Positions 1-11,100 of a stretch of DNA of 64,000 nt are shown piece after piece. How positions within the stretch are numbered: position 1 is the stretch's first letter; each line of letters begins with the position of its first letter. The stretch lies in assembly GCA_016165875.1 (NCBI GenBank), contig JABBOT010000031.1, positions 2,214,454 through 2,278,453 on the forward strand, read 5' to 3'. The stretch is from Acanthopleura granulata. Its lineage: Eukaryota; Mollusca; Polyplacophora; Chitonida; Chitonidae. A model generated the notes under the pieces. That model was given only the letters and a program-made list of their open reading frames with translations. It made no database searches and had not been told where the DNA came from. The translations under genes and the position numbers were made by a program.

Positions 1-1010
1 AAATGCGCGTGGCAATGTCCTTTAACTTTCTTCAGTCAGTAAATTTTAGACCCATCGGTTTGTGTAACTATACACAGATATATAATAGGGGTTGAGAAAG
101 TACAAAACCGTGCAGAGGACATTGTCCTTTCCCATATTTTCTCATGTTTGGCGCACATTTTTAAATGATCTTCTTCCATCAAGATGCCGAGCCATTAGCC
201 CCTTATCCTTACACACGGGGACTGTAGGTCTGCAACTCGTCTGTCTGCTCGTCCGTCCGTCACCATTCAGCTTTTCGCACTTTTCATGTTCGAGTTTCGT
301 GCCTGTTTTGTCCTTTTTTAAAAAACATTTGGCCGCCTTTACGCTACTTGTTGACTTTTACAATTACTTTTGGCACTTTTTTTTTCCTAAATTTTTCAAC
401 GTATCGAAGTGAAACTTGATACATAGCTTCCTCTTATACAATATACAGATCAAGTCTGAGTTTAGTGCCGTTTTGTTAATTTTCGTCGAAATTATGGTCG
501 TTTCTGCATGTCCTGTTTTACACTTTCTTATGGTTTGAGTTTCCCATCTTTTTCTCCTGAAAGGTATGTTGTGCTGAATTGAAAATTACTGCATATCTTC
601 ACAACGAGAAGATAAAGACCAAGTTCGAACTTTAGGTCGTTTTGGCCAATTTCAACAAAAGTACGTTCTTTGTGGCCGATTATGAGTTTTCTCTCTATAA
701 ACAACAAACTGGATCAAAATTATATACAACTTTTGTACTCGCCAGCTATATAGAGATATTCAGATTGTGCACTTTATAAAAAAAAACATATGCAATGGTG
801 GTATACACGGTTGTTTGCAGATTAATTGGTAACCAGGAACGGATTAATCCTTTGTATGAACGGAAAGGCAACCCATCATCCCTCAAATAACGGATTTCAC
901 AGAAGAATATTTTTCGGGGTACAGTTTCTGTAAATTAACATTAAACTGCATTAGCCTGACACTTCTAACAGGTATATAGAATGCCACTATCGGAGAGGAA
1001 AAATAATAAA
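1..1010. other. Noncoding; degenerate tandem units
   Basis: No gene is supported. Between about 230 and 720 the text recurs in a loose way: stretches resembling 'AAGTTCGAACTTTAGGTCGTTTT' wording, at about 430-500 and 605-670, are spaced roughly 180 bases apart, suggesting two or three very diverged tandem units. Around 826-905 lies a piece that is also recognisable near 36378-36455 ('AACGGA...CATCCxTCAAAT...GGATTT'), so part of this stretch is interspersed repeat. The 106-codon open frame at 92-412 has low-complexity composition and no recognisable domain. Confidence 0.3.
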
Positions 1011-1955
1011 CAAAAGGCTTGTTCAAGTCTCAGACAGATAGGCCTTACATAAGATCAAACAAAGAAACACGAAGACGCTTGAATAAGTTCAGTACATATA
1101 TTTGAACAAAATAGACAAATACTACAACTGACAATAATATAAAAACACACCACAGATAATTACAAAATATATAGCTTCTTACTGATGATATCGTCCAAAT
1201 CCTGTTGGAATATTCAGGCTTCCAAAGGCTAGTCAGTCCACCTAAATACAAAATCCACAGTTCTTGGGAATTCTTGAATCGAGGATGACAGATCTTAAGT
1301 GACAAACAGTAGTGGATACAGCACGCCGACGTTGATCTATAACCACCTCCCTGTCAAGGTGCAACCTCCCAGAGGGGACCGGATTGACAATAGCGTCCTT
1401 CATACCGAGCTTGCGATGTATGTTTCAGTCCTCGGAAAGAAACACATAGCCACTTTCAGGGCATTTCGTGAAATGCACGTAATCGCACAAAGGGACATTG
1501 GGCGATACAAGCTCCAAAATGATGTCTCAAGAAAAACAGCAAGTGGCGAAACACAGGCTCTCAAAGTGCTACGGACCGAAGAATGGAGTACAAAATGACT
1601 AATGCCGAATGGCGTGAAAGCCGAGCTCCAGTAAATTCCGAAATCCTCAAGTGGACATAACTAAATATGAATGCAAGCTTTACAACTTAGTCGCTTATAT
1701 TTATAGACTAACATAAAGAATATGCTGGATGGTTTTATCGCAAACATGTTTACAACACAGATACCGGTTTCCAGCTTGTAGGCTCTATGTACAATGACAC
1801 GAACTCATAAACACAGAAACCTCGGGAAGACGCGACTAAATGCTAGAGCCGGCTATAACGTGTACAGTCAAATCTAGGTCAGGCACTGACCCGGTTAGCA
1901 TAAAAACAAATAAAAAATATGATACAATATTTTAAGAACGGGGATCGTAACATTG
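1011..1955 (+). repeat. Dispersed ~0.95-kb repeat, copy 1
   Basis: This stretch aligns by eye along its length with 46126-47019. Shared landmarks in the same order are GGCTTGTTCAA..TCTCAGACAG at the left end, GGAATATTC.GGCTTCCA near the middle-left, TGACAAACAGTAGTGGA, TTGACAATAG.GTCC, AAAGTGCTACG, and CACTGACCCGGTTAGC plus an A-rich stretch near the right end. Neither copy keeps a shared long open frame, so it is probably a non-autonomous element or part of one. Terminal repeats and target duplications were not identified. Confidence 0.65.
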
Positions 1956-2039
1956 TTTCTATATAAAATGTTCAAATCGAAGAATGTTTTAAAAGCTATC
2001 ATTTTTTGTTGGGGATATCGATGGATCACACAGTTAAAA

Positions 2040-2240
2040 GCGCTGGCTCGCTCTGGTGGGTCGCAGGTTCGAATCCAGTCCACGCTGTTTAGGCATGCAT
2101 TCGGCGTTAAGACAGGAGGTTTGTCAGGTTCCTGATTGTTCGTTTACACCTAACTTCCTCCACCGATATAAAGCTGACGGTCGTCATAGAAGTGAAAAAT
2201 TCTTGAGCTCACTATTTAATGGATATTTCCGTGTTCATAC
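2040..2240 (+). repeat. tRNA-derived SINE-like copy
   Basis: The left part carries a clear Pol III B-box-like stretch (GGTTCGAATCC at about 2065-2075). It is followed by wording shared with the other SINE families here (GACAGGAGGTTTGTCAG, then GACGGTCGTCATAGAAGTGAAA.ATTCTTGAG). It lies just right of the end of the 0.95-kb repeat. It appears to be a decayed composite of a tRNA-like head and a family-1-like tail. Confidence 0.5.
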
Positions 2241-2461
2241 GCGTATGGTACGGCATAAAGATGGAACGCGAAATATTAATCTCATAATAAAGCCCATACA
2301 TTACCCCGATATATCTGCGTGTAATGCTGATGTGGCGTTAGGTCGTGATCATTTCCTTCCAGTTTAGAGCCCTGTGTACAAATCCTATTCTTGAATGAAT
2401 CTGGGGCCCTCATTTGGATAACGTGAAGATCTCTTCGCAACCGAAATGACCCTGTGGAAAG

Positions 2462-2674
2462 GAAATAAGACTCGAATCCAGCTTTGACCGTATCGGTTGC
2501 GGCTTTAAGTCAAGAGGTTTGTCAGCTAAGTGCATCCGGTGACTGGCGGTCGTTCACTCGTAACCCTTCATCCATAAATCCCATACCATCGTCAGATATA
2601 AGCAAAAAATATTCTCACGTGTGCCGTTAAACCTCCACTAAATAAGTTAATAATAAATACTACACAATAAATTA

Positions 2675-2705
<31 letters not shown>

Positions 2706-2708
2706 ATA
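2462..2708 (+). repeat. SINE family 2 copy with AAAT tail
   Basis: The motif order CGAATCCAGCTTTGACCGTATCGG, GAGGTTTGTCA, GGTGACTGGC(A/G)GT, CATAAA is shared with 43100-43260 and, reversed, partly with 32846-33005. The copy ends in an AT-rich stretch and a clean (AAAT)n run at about 2675-2708. The CGAATCCAGC piece would fit a Pol III B box. No coding potential is seen. Confidence 0.5.
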
Positions 2709-2811
2709 TCTCTGATTTGCAAGGCCTTAAATGTCATCTTTCCAATTACACTTACGGCTATAGTTTTGGTGACAAAGCAGTAAACCCTGAACTTATTGGT
2801 ACCTCTGGATT

Positions 2812-2979
2812 CCTCTCCGGCTGTACGTGGGGAGGTCTGCCAGAAACCTACGGATGGTCGTGGGATTCCCCCGGGCTCTGCCCGGTTTCCTCCCACCATG
2901 ATGCTGGTCGCGGTCGTATAAGGGATATACTCTTGAGTACGGCGTAAAACACCAATCAAATAAATAAATAAATAAATAT
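2812..2979 (+). repeat. SINE family 1 copy (3' part)
   Basis: This is a family-1 copy lacking the tRNA-like head. It contains the conserved body (AGGTCTGCCAG, GGATGGTCGTGGG, GGGCTCTGCCCGGTTTCCTC, TGAGTACGGCGTAAAACACC) and the (AAAT)n tail. The full-length reference copy in this window is at 63372-63619. The 95-codon minus-strand and 76-codon plus-strand open frames here are by-products of the repeat. Confidence 0.85.
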
Positions 2980-3504
2980 TAGTACCAGTTTGTTACACTA
3001 TATAGTATACATGTGTTTTAAATTTGCTAAAATTACCCATCAGGCCTATATGTATATATTATTAAAAGTTCATTTTAATTTTAATTGACATTCATGTCAG
3101 TTTATACAGACTCTATATTTTGCAGTTGTATTTAAAAAATACCACTTTATAGATTTCAGGAATTCTTCCATATGTGTAAAGATCAATCCTTGGATTAAAA
3201 AACCGTCGTACAATGTAGGATAGTTTCGTCCCCCTTATCGTATGTTCGGATTTTATCATAAAGATAGGACGGGTATATGGGAATTTTTATTGAGATGGAT
3301 CAGCTGGTTTGAGGGAAATAAGGGAACCCATTACGAAAATTTCCAAGAAGTATAAAGCGTGTTAAGCCGATCGTTGTGGTGGTTTTGACACGTTTTATAC
3401 CAGTTGGTTATATGAATTAGCATATTATGCCTGGCCGCATGGAACTACTGGAAAGCATATTATTGTTGTTATTATCTCAGATTCATGGCTTGAATCCATT
3501 ATGT
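2980..3504. other. Noncoding, nothing recognised
   Basis: AT-rich sequence with no open frame of note and no recognised repeat. Confidence 0.4.
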
Positions 3505-3905
3505 TTCCCCATCTCCCTTATTGAAAATTTCCTCTAATAGGACATTTCTCCCTATAAGATATTTCCCATAAAGGACATTTCCATCCTAAAGGACATTTCC
3601 CGCTATAGGATATTTCCCCTTAAAGGAGATTTCCCCCAATAGGAGATTTCCCCCAATAGTACATTTCCCCCTATACGACATTTAATCCCAATAGGACATT
3701 CCCCTGTAAAGGACATTGCTCCAATAGGACATTTCGCCCCAACAGGAGATTTCCCAAAACATCACACTTCCCCCAATAGTACATTTCCCCCTTAAGAATA
3801 TTCCCCCCTATAGGACATTTCCCCCTTAAGAATATTCCCCACTACGGGACTTTTCCCTCAACAGGACATTTCCCCTTATAGGACCTTTCTCCCCAGAGGA
3901 CATTG
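3505..3905. repeat. Minisatellite, ~17-18-bp unit
   Basis: About twenty imperfect copies of a unit reading roughly ATAGGACATTTCCCCCT run head to tail. Copies differ by substitutions (ACATTT/AGATTT/ATATTT; TATAGG/AAAAGG/AATAGG) and 1-3-base length changes. The array is C-rich on this strand and contains no gene. Unit homogeneity is moderate, so the array is not very recent. Confidence 0.85.
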
Positions 3906-5825
3906 CTCTCTATGGACACATGTATTGACCTAATATATATGTTTCCAATTTATTTGGTAAATATGAGATTAATAGATCATTTAATGCTGTTTTACCATAT
4001 AGCAGATTTAATGGGAGGCTCCGATGGGCTGCACAAAAGGGACCAAATCGCAGAGGAACGCATCTTTTTCTACTGTGACCCTGCAGTGCTTGTGTATCCG
4101 AGTGTTTTATTCTTACGATCATAAATGTGAAAGACTAAAGGAAATATCAAAGGAGCGCATATAGAGCTTTGGAAAGGAGTTACACTGTGTCAGATCGGTG
4201 TCTACTATATTCCACGCATACATATGTATGCATGCTATAAACATAGTGGCCACTGCAATTATTGATATTTACTAAATGTTACGCATATTAATTGTTTTGT
4301 CTAATTACCATGAATTTTGAACTACTGTGCAAAAATATTATACATGGTATATAGTGACAAAGGGAAATAACTGTACCAAATTAGAACACAAAAACATGTG
4401 ATCATTTCCTGGTTTTACATATCTGTATATAGTATAGGGGAAATTGTCCCGTGGGGAAAATATCTACAAGCCGAATTGTTCATATTTAGGGGGAACGCCT
4501 GAAACAATACTTTTTTTTTTATTCTTTGTTTTATTTTTTATTGACGCTTTCCTTCAAATTCATTCTACGATACATGCCAGTCAAGTATAAAAGTCAACGA
4601 AAAAGAAAAAAGGTGGAAGTATTGGGCCATCGTAGGGCTATACTACTCGTCGAGATCCTGCCAGATAACTTTGATACCCTCTTCCTCCTCATATTCCTAC
4701 AGATAGACATATTTTCTCCCAGTCATCATAATAACCTAGGCAGAAACCTTTGTCGATTCGACTCAATCACTTGTAGATAGGAATGCTGAGCCTGGGATTC
4801 AGATAGTCGTCTGTGTCTACATGTATTTCATCGCAGTGGGTCGTGTATTCCAGAGATGTGGAAATTGGGTGGAATAGGCTCCCAGCTCCCAACCCCTCCG
4901 ACCTCAACCCCCACCCCATCCCACCCCACCCCCGAGCTTCCCCACCCGGCTTGCCTACCCTGTAGGCCTGTACATCCCTGTAGGCCTACAGGGAGTAAAA
5001 CAAACCATTATATACATATTAAATAAGCTAGGTGTTTCTGTGATTTGACTCTAATGTCATACAGTTTCAACGTATATGCCTCCGAGCCGCGACGTTTAAA
5101 TCATTACGCAATGAGATTCCATTTCTGACGGATTTTGTTTGCGGCTGTCAATGGAAGGTGTGGACTTTACGGTTCACTGATTTTGGAAGTCTGCATGCTA
5201 TGCTGTGTCAAATCACAAGGTCAGAACAATTTCCCAAGATAACTGTATTACCGGTAGATTCAGACCTGTACTAATGTCAGCAAAACTGGTAGCTCCAGAC
5301 GAAAATTAAAATTGTGCGACAGCAAGAAAAAGATACAGACCGAACATTTGGTCCATATCTACAAATAATAGAACTGTAACGTAGACTCGAATCTAATGAC
5401 TTTGTTTCTTTGTTTGTTTGTTAACGTACAAATATCTGACTGTTATTATATATTTCCTCATTCATATTTAAATTGTCTTATTTAAATTGACAAAATTTTG
5501 TAAATGTAGGCCTATGTCATTCTCTTTCATGGCAAAATTAAGAAAAACATACCGTTCCTAAACAAAAGAACAAAATGCAATGTATGTAATTTAGAAATAA
5601 ACCGGTAATATACTTTGTTCTTCGTAGCCAGCATGAATGTGCAACATTTATAGGCTGTATTCACAAAATTATCTTTTTTATTCCATTTCACAGAATTGAA
5701 ATGCTTTGCTGTGCTGTCCTTATGAGGATTGTGCCTATTTCAAATGTGATTAAATCTTTAATATACTTCACCAACTTTATGCAGTAGAAATCTTATAGAA
5801 TTTAGCATGCATTAGGCCGAAATAG
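3906..5825. other. Noncoding; C-rich tract and palindrome
   Basis: No gene is supported. A strongly C-rich, G-poor tract lies at about 4878-4950, followed by a perfect 18-bp palindrome (CCCTGTAGGCCTACAGGG, 4976-4993) preceded by a direct partial copy of itself. The rest is AT-rich intergenic sequence. The 84-codon frame at 4526-4780 shows no family signature. Confidence 0.4.
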
Positions 5826-6061
5826 TGTTAATTTGTCCCGCCCACAAGATATGTTGGGGGTTCCCCTTCACCTGACAGAGGGCGCTGCGAGTAACAGGGC
5901 ATTGCCGCCTGATTCGACTTGTCGGGCGAGTCGCGTGCAGCTAAAAATAAAGCACAACCCGTCTGACGGGTTTTCTGCCTGTGACGGCGGAAAGAATAGC
6001 AAAGTGGGCCTTGTCGATTTACAGGTACATGTAGAAAGGGACGTGGTTGACGGGGCCATAG
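5826..6061 (+). promoter_or_regulatory. Candidate noncoding first exon/promoter of gene 1
   Basis: The coding start of gene 1 lies 4 bases after a good splice acceptor (ending at 7930), so at least one noncoding exon must lie upstream. The GC-richer island at about 5826-6170 stands out from AT-rich flanks and ends in a strong donor at 6062 (CATAG|GTAAGC). That makes it a reasonable candidate for the 5' UTR exon. No TATA box is obvious. This is inference only; a 5' cDNA end mapping here would decide it. Confidence 0.2.
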
Positions 6062-7374
6062 GTAAGCCAAGTACGCCCAGTCATACCTGTGACTAGTTTT
6101 CGGGATGGGGAGTGTAACTGGGCGAAGGAATTGACAACTACTTCTGGGAGCAAGGAATCTCAAGTTAGGATTTCACGGAATAGCAAGAGGAGCAATTCCT
6201 ATCAAGGTGTGGGTTGTGGATATAGGTAAATATAGAGATGTACAATGCTTAGTTATTGTAGGTAATAATTATCGAAATAACACCTGTGACCGGTTTATTT
6301 TAGCTAGAAATACTGCAGTAGATGAGTAGATATGTTGTTGTGTGCAAGGAATATGACGGTAGGGGCATACATGTATACATGTAGTGTATTGTATGTGTAG
6401 ACCTACTGTACATGTTGGTAATAAGCCTACACGTAGATGCCCAAGTGTAATACAGCTTTAGACCAACAACACTGTGAGAACAACAACACGGAGAAGCTGA
6501 TCCATGTACATCTGTACAGATATACGTTGGTATTTGTTTGCACGTATGTAGGGGTTTTTTTTTTTTGTTTGTTTTTTTTTGGGGGGGGGGGTTACCTACT
6601 GTATCTATAGGTGTATATGAGTATGCAGGCATTTAGAGATTCGATTGTTTACACTTACTTTGCTTATTGCTATCTCAGTACGAGTGTAGTTATTTGTATG
6701 TGTGTATAGTTTCAATATTTGTATTACTCTGGAGACTTGAGTCAGTGGTTATTGCAGATCACAAGGAATGTTTTAAAAATTATCAACAGACAACATTTAC
6801 ACCCCAACTCAACACTTAATATAACATGCTTTAATTGCATTAGGATTTCTTTATAAATGATAGATCTGCTTAAACAAAACTGGGACAGAATTTATTTGAC
6901 AAGTTTAAAATGCTACTTTTTTGCTGATAGTGATAGGTAGGCCTATTTCGTAATGCATTTAAAAAAAAAAACAAAAAAAAAAACATCAGTCTAATAAATT
7001 GCCTTCACAACTCCCATTATACATACCTGCCTCCTACCCTACAACCACCATTTACATAAATGCACAAAGACTTAAAATTCATCTTCTTCCAACTTCATTG
7101 TTGGTTGTGATAATGCTGATGGGTGTATTTGAGATCAACCCTGCATTTTCCTCGGGCAGAATTGTGCGTTTGGTTTTGGAGGAGCCACCCATTACCCTTG
7201 CCCACTCTGAGTTTAAGCCCAGGTCATGCTAGCTTTCCCTCCGTGGTAGTCACCATATGGTTAAGAGAACTGGGATCAGTCCTGGGTTTGGTCATACGAA
7301 AGATTTTGAAAATGGTACTTGTAGCTGCTTCACTTAGCACTCAGCACTGAGAGGTTAGTACAGGGAAACAGAGC
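6062..7374. other. Noncoding; homopolymer tracts
   Basis: No gene is supported. A long T-run followed by a G-run lies at about 6553-6591, and an A-rich run at 6960-6984. If the first exon proposed upstream is real, this is the first intron of gene 1. Confidence 0.35.
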
Positions 7375-7500
7375 TGGTGGGCCCAGTGTCAGTATAATGT
7401 GATCGGGTGGCTGTCATATCTGGTGTCTTGGGCATATGTTTCAGTGACAGGATGGTCTCGTCCTGCCACAAGAAGATATAGTATATGTATGCACTGTAAG
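7375..7500 (+). repeat. SINE family 3 fragment
   Basis: The wording CTGGTGTCTTGGGCATATGTTTCAGTGA...CTCGTCCTGCCACAAGAAGA matches 30415-30530 (CTGGTGTTTTCGGCATGGTTTTCAGTGA...CTCGTCTGCTACAAGAAGA). It is thus a second, unrelated interspersed family next to a family-1 SINE. Confidence 0.5.
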
Positions 7501-7542
7501 GACTCCTGTTCATCATCTGACTGAAAAATTGTTGAATACACA

Positions 7543-7685
7543 CCTCTCCGATTGTACATCGGAAGGTCTGCCAGCAACCAGGTGTTTTGGTTTCCTCCCA
7601 CCACAATGTTGGGCACCATCCTGTACTCTGTAAGCAAAATATTCTGCAATGTGACGTAAAACTCCAGTTAAAACAATAAATAAAT
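7543..7685 (+). repeat. SINE family 1 fragment
   Basis: It shows the family-1 order CTCTCCG.TTGTACAT, GGAAGGTCTGCCAGCAACC, GGTTTCCTCCCACCA.AATG, AATATTCT, GACGTAAAAC.CCA and an A-rich tail. It has internal deletions relative to the full copy at 63372-63619. Confidence 0.75.
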
Positions 7686-7934
7686 TGATCTGCCCTTTTT
7701 TCTGCCACCCATGAACCAGCTCCATCATTTCTGAATAAATACATGTAAATGATTGCTCAAGAGGGTTATGCACAGTGTGTTGTGTGTATATCTGTGCAAA
7801 AAAATGTACAAATGATTGTCCAAAACATTCATCCACTTATAAATATCACTTTTAGTGTATGATGGTAAACATCTACACGAACACATTACCAGTGCATGAA
7901 TAAATCTATATGTATTACATGTATTTCCAGGAAA

Positions 7935-8139
7935 ATGTTGTCAGACTGCCTGCTGGGGGCATGGCTTGTCACCCTGGTTACCACAGGGCTGGCACAAACA
8001 CCTGCCACTCTTCGTCAAACGACGTGTAATAACCGAGTGGTGGAGATCGTGCCTGATGCAGACGCTGTGATTGGTGGGTTGTTTGCCATTCACTCCGACA
8101 CCTCAGCCAATGGTTTTGGATGTGGACCACCCATTTCAG
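7935..8139 (+). CDS. Gene 1 exon 1: signal peptide, start of VFT I
   Basis: The ATG at 7935 opens a hydrophobic leader (LLGAWLVTLVTTGLA, then AQTP) typical of a cleaved signal peptide. The frame then runs to the first VFT strand, AVIGGLFAIHSD, and CGPP. An AG acceptor at 7929-7930 lies just upstream of the ATG. An earlier in-frame ATG at 7896 would put the acceptor inside the coding region and is not preferred. The donor is CAG|GTCAG at 8140 and the exon ends in phase 1. Confidence 0.8.
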
Positions 8140-11100
8140 GTCAGAAATCTGAGCTATGCTAAAGCTTAGGTACATTCTGAAGACAGTTTAAGGATTTCAT
8201 CTATGAAATTCTATTAAAAAGAACTTGTTTATTATATCCAATGATATTTTTTAACTCTGGCATAGTTGTTAATGTAATTTTCTTTCATTTAGCCTTCAAT
8301 CTTCATGTAGGTAACTACATGCATATGGCAATGTTAAATGAGCTAGACATTAGAATAGAATATGTATGTGGGAAGGTCAGTCAGCTACCTGCGGATGTAT
8401 ACCACATCGCCATCATAGAAGTAAAATATTCTTGAGTATGTGGCAACAGAAGTAAAGTAAATTTGATGGTCTGAAAATCAGGTTCTTTGAACGATTGTTT
8501 GCTTTTACATTGTTGAAATATAACATGTTTGGTCTGCAAGTATGTTAATTGTCATTGTATCTGCTTAATTTACAATACATCTTGATTTAACCTACATTGT
8601 GTTGTTAACTTTTCAGATTCCATGCAGGGTTTTGAAGCCACCCGATGGATTTTGGAGTTGCTGAACAAGAAAAATATCACCATTAGTAGTCAGCTTCAGG
8701 TGGAGAGTTATATACCAGGTGTTAAGTTAGGTGAGTAATGACCTTCATGGTTAATTGAGTAATGACCCTGGTAACTATGTAAGTAACAACCTCAGTAGCG
8801 AGGTGAGTAATGCCCTCAAGACAATAAATAGGCGAGTAATGGCCTGAGTAGATAGGTGAGTAATGACCTCTGTAGCTAGGTGAATAATAACCTCAGCAGC
8901 TACATATAGGGGAGCAATCACCTCAGTAGCTAAGTGAGTAGTGACCTCAGTTGCTGGTGAATAATGACCTCAGTATCTAGGTGAGTAGCAGCCTCAGCAG
9001 CTGGACGAGTCATCACTCACCTGGTAAGGTGAGTAATGACATCAAGGTGAGTAATGACCTCAGCAGGCAAATAAGCAATGAACTCAGTAGTGATGTGAGT
9101 AACGACCTCAGTAACTAGGCGACTGATGACATCAGTAGCTAAGTGAGAAGCAACCTCAGTAGCTATGCGAGTAATGAGCTCAGTAGCTGGGCAAGTAATG
9201 ACCTTTGAATGAGTACTAAGGTATCATGAGTTTTAGCTCAATTCAAATATCCTGATTAATCAATTGCTCTATTTCACCTGTAGGCAGTTTTGCCTGTAAA
9301 ATGGTGGGTGGTTACAGGGGAGCAGAGGTGTTAACTGTTGACATCAACGTTTGGGTTAGTTAATGAAGCACTGGGTTTGAAATCACTGAACAGTACGATT
9401 AACACCAAACCATTGCTAGATAACAGAGCTGATACTCATAGTAAAGCGTGATTCTTTCTGATGGATATGTCTGCAGCCTTAAAAGGTTTGTGAGAAACCT
9501 GAAAAATATCTCTGATCATTTTCCTTCACCCATAAATATGACACTAGTGGCATGGGTTTAAAAAAAAAAAAATAACATTAAAGAAAGAGTCTTCAGCCAA
9601 ATGTTCAAAATGTCAAAATGGATCTGAAGTGGAAATGAAATTATACTTGTTGTAATGAAATGTGTACAATTTGTATCGGTTATGTGTGGTACAGACTTGT
9701 ATGTGCATTGTTTGTCTTTAATAACCTGTGTATATATTTCTTGTATTGTACAACGGTATTTATGTTACATGTATCTGTCCTACTTGTATGTATGTTTTTT
9801 ACTTATATGTATTAGTTACATGTATTTGTATGACTAACATGTATGTCAGTTTTGTACTTGTAAGTACTTGTTACATGCATTTGCATAACTTGTATGTATT
9901 GTATGTTTCAGGTATGAGGGTAATGGACACCTGCATGAGAGCAGAGAAGGCCCTGGGCGGGGCCACTGAACTTTTCCAGCGCCTGGGGGGAACTGAGGAA
10001 ACCTGCAATTCAAGCAATAAGGCCATGCTTGGTAGGGTCATTCTCCCATCCTCTCTTATGTGGTCTTACATGAATTTTGCTGGACATCCCTTTCCTTCCA
10101 CCTATATTCCATACACAGGCTCGTACAGTTCTTAAAAATCCTGGAAAGTCATGGAATTTGATTTTTGACTTTCCAGGGCGGGAAAAGTCATTAAGTAAAT
10201 GGTTTGATCATGAAATATTGTTGTAGATCATGGGGAAATAACAGATAGAGTGCTTCTACTAATTTACTAAGTTGCTTGACTCCATAGTATGGTGTTTTAG
10301 AGAGCAAAAGCTCAACTTTAGGGTAAGAACTTCATAGATCAGACATCAGGCTTATGCAGCACAATAACTGTTATCACACATTATACAGTGACATCATTTA
10401 TGCTCTAACAATAAACTGCCTTGTTCCATATGCAATGAGGATGGTGTCTTGGCTTCCACTTGTTACCCTTGGTAGCAAGCAATGTATGGTTTATTCAAGT
10501 CAAATCAAAACTGGTTAAAATGAGGTAAATTTGTCCAGAAGTGACAATATAGATGGCACTGCGAATAGCTACATACTCTGATATCTGTATGTAAGCCTGG
10601 TCAGGCAGTGGTGATACAGGCAAGTAGTACCATTTATAATGTACCAGTAGGACATTTGGCAATCTTCAGACCAAGTGAATCATCATAAGGATTTTCATTC
10701 AGAATGTAGTGGCACAATTTTTTACAGGTGAAAACAGCAGTTCAGGAGAGGGGTTGAAGGAAGGGTTTTTTTTGAAACATCACTTGACTTTACACTGAAG
10801 TGATTATCAGTAGCTGTTATTTTTACAGTCACGACACATATGTAATATCTACAAGTTTATAAAAAAATCATTTAAAACTCGACCTTAGACAAAAGCTATT
10901 TACCTGAAGAAAAAAATTAAATTCTCAGTTTCAGCATAAACAAATTTGGACTGTTATGAATCCCTATTAATGGTATTCAGATATACATTCAGACCTATGT
11001 AATTGTAGGAACCATATTAATCATTGCAAAAGGTGATGGACTTATACCTTAAAAGGTCCTAGAAAGTCATGGAATTTTTAGATTCAAAAACTGTACAAAC

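Noticed and set aside
92..412. 106-codon plus-strand frame
   Set aside because: Phe/Ser-rich, low complexity, within diverged repeats; no family signature.
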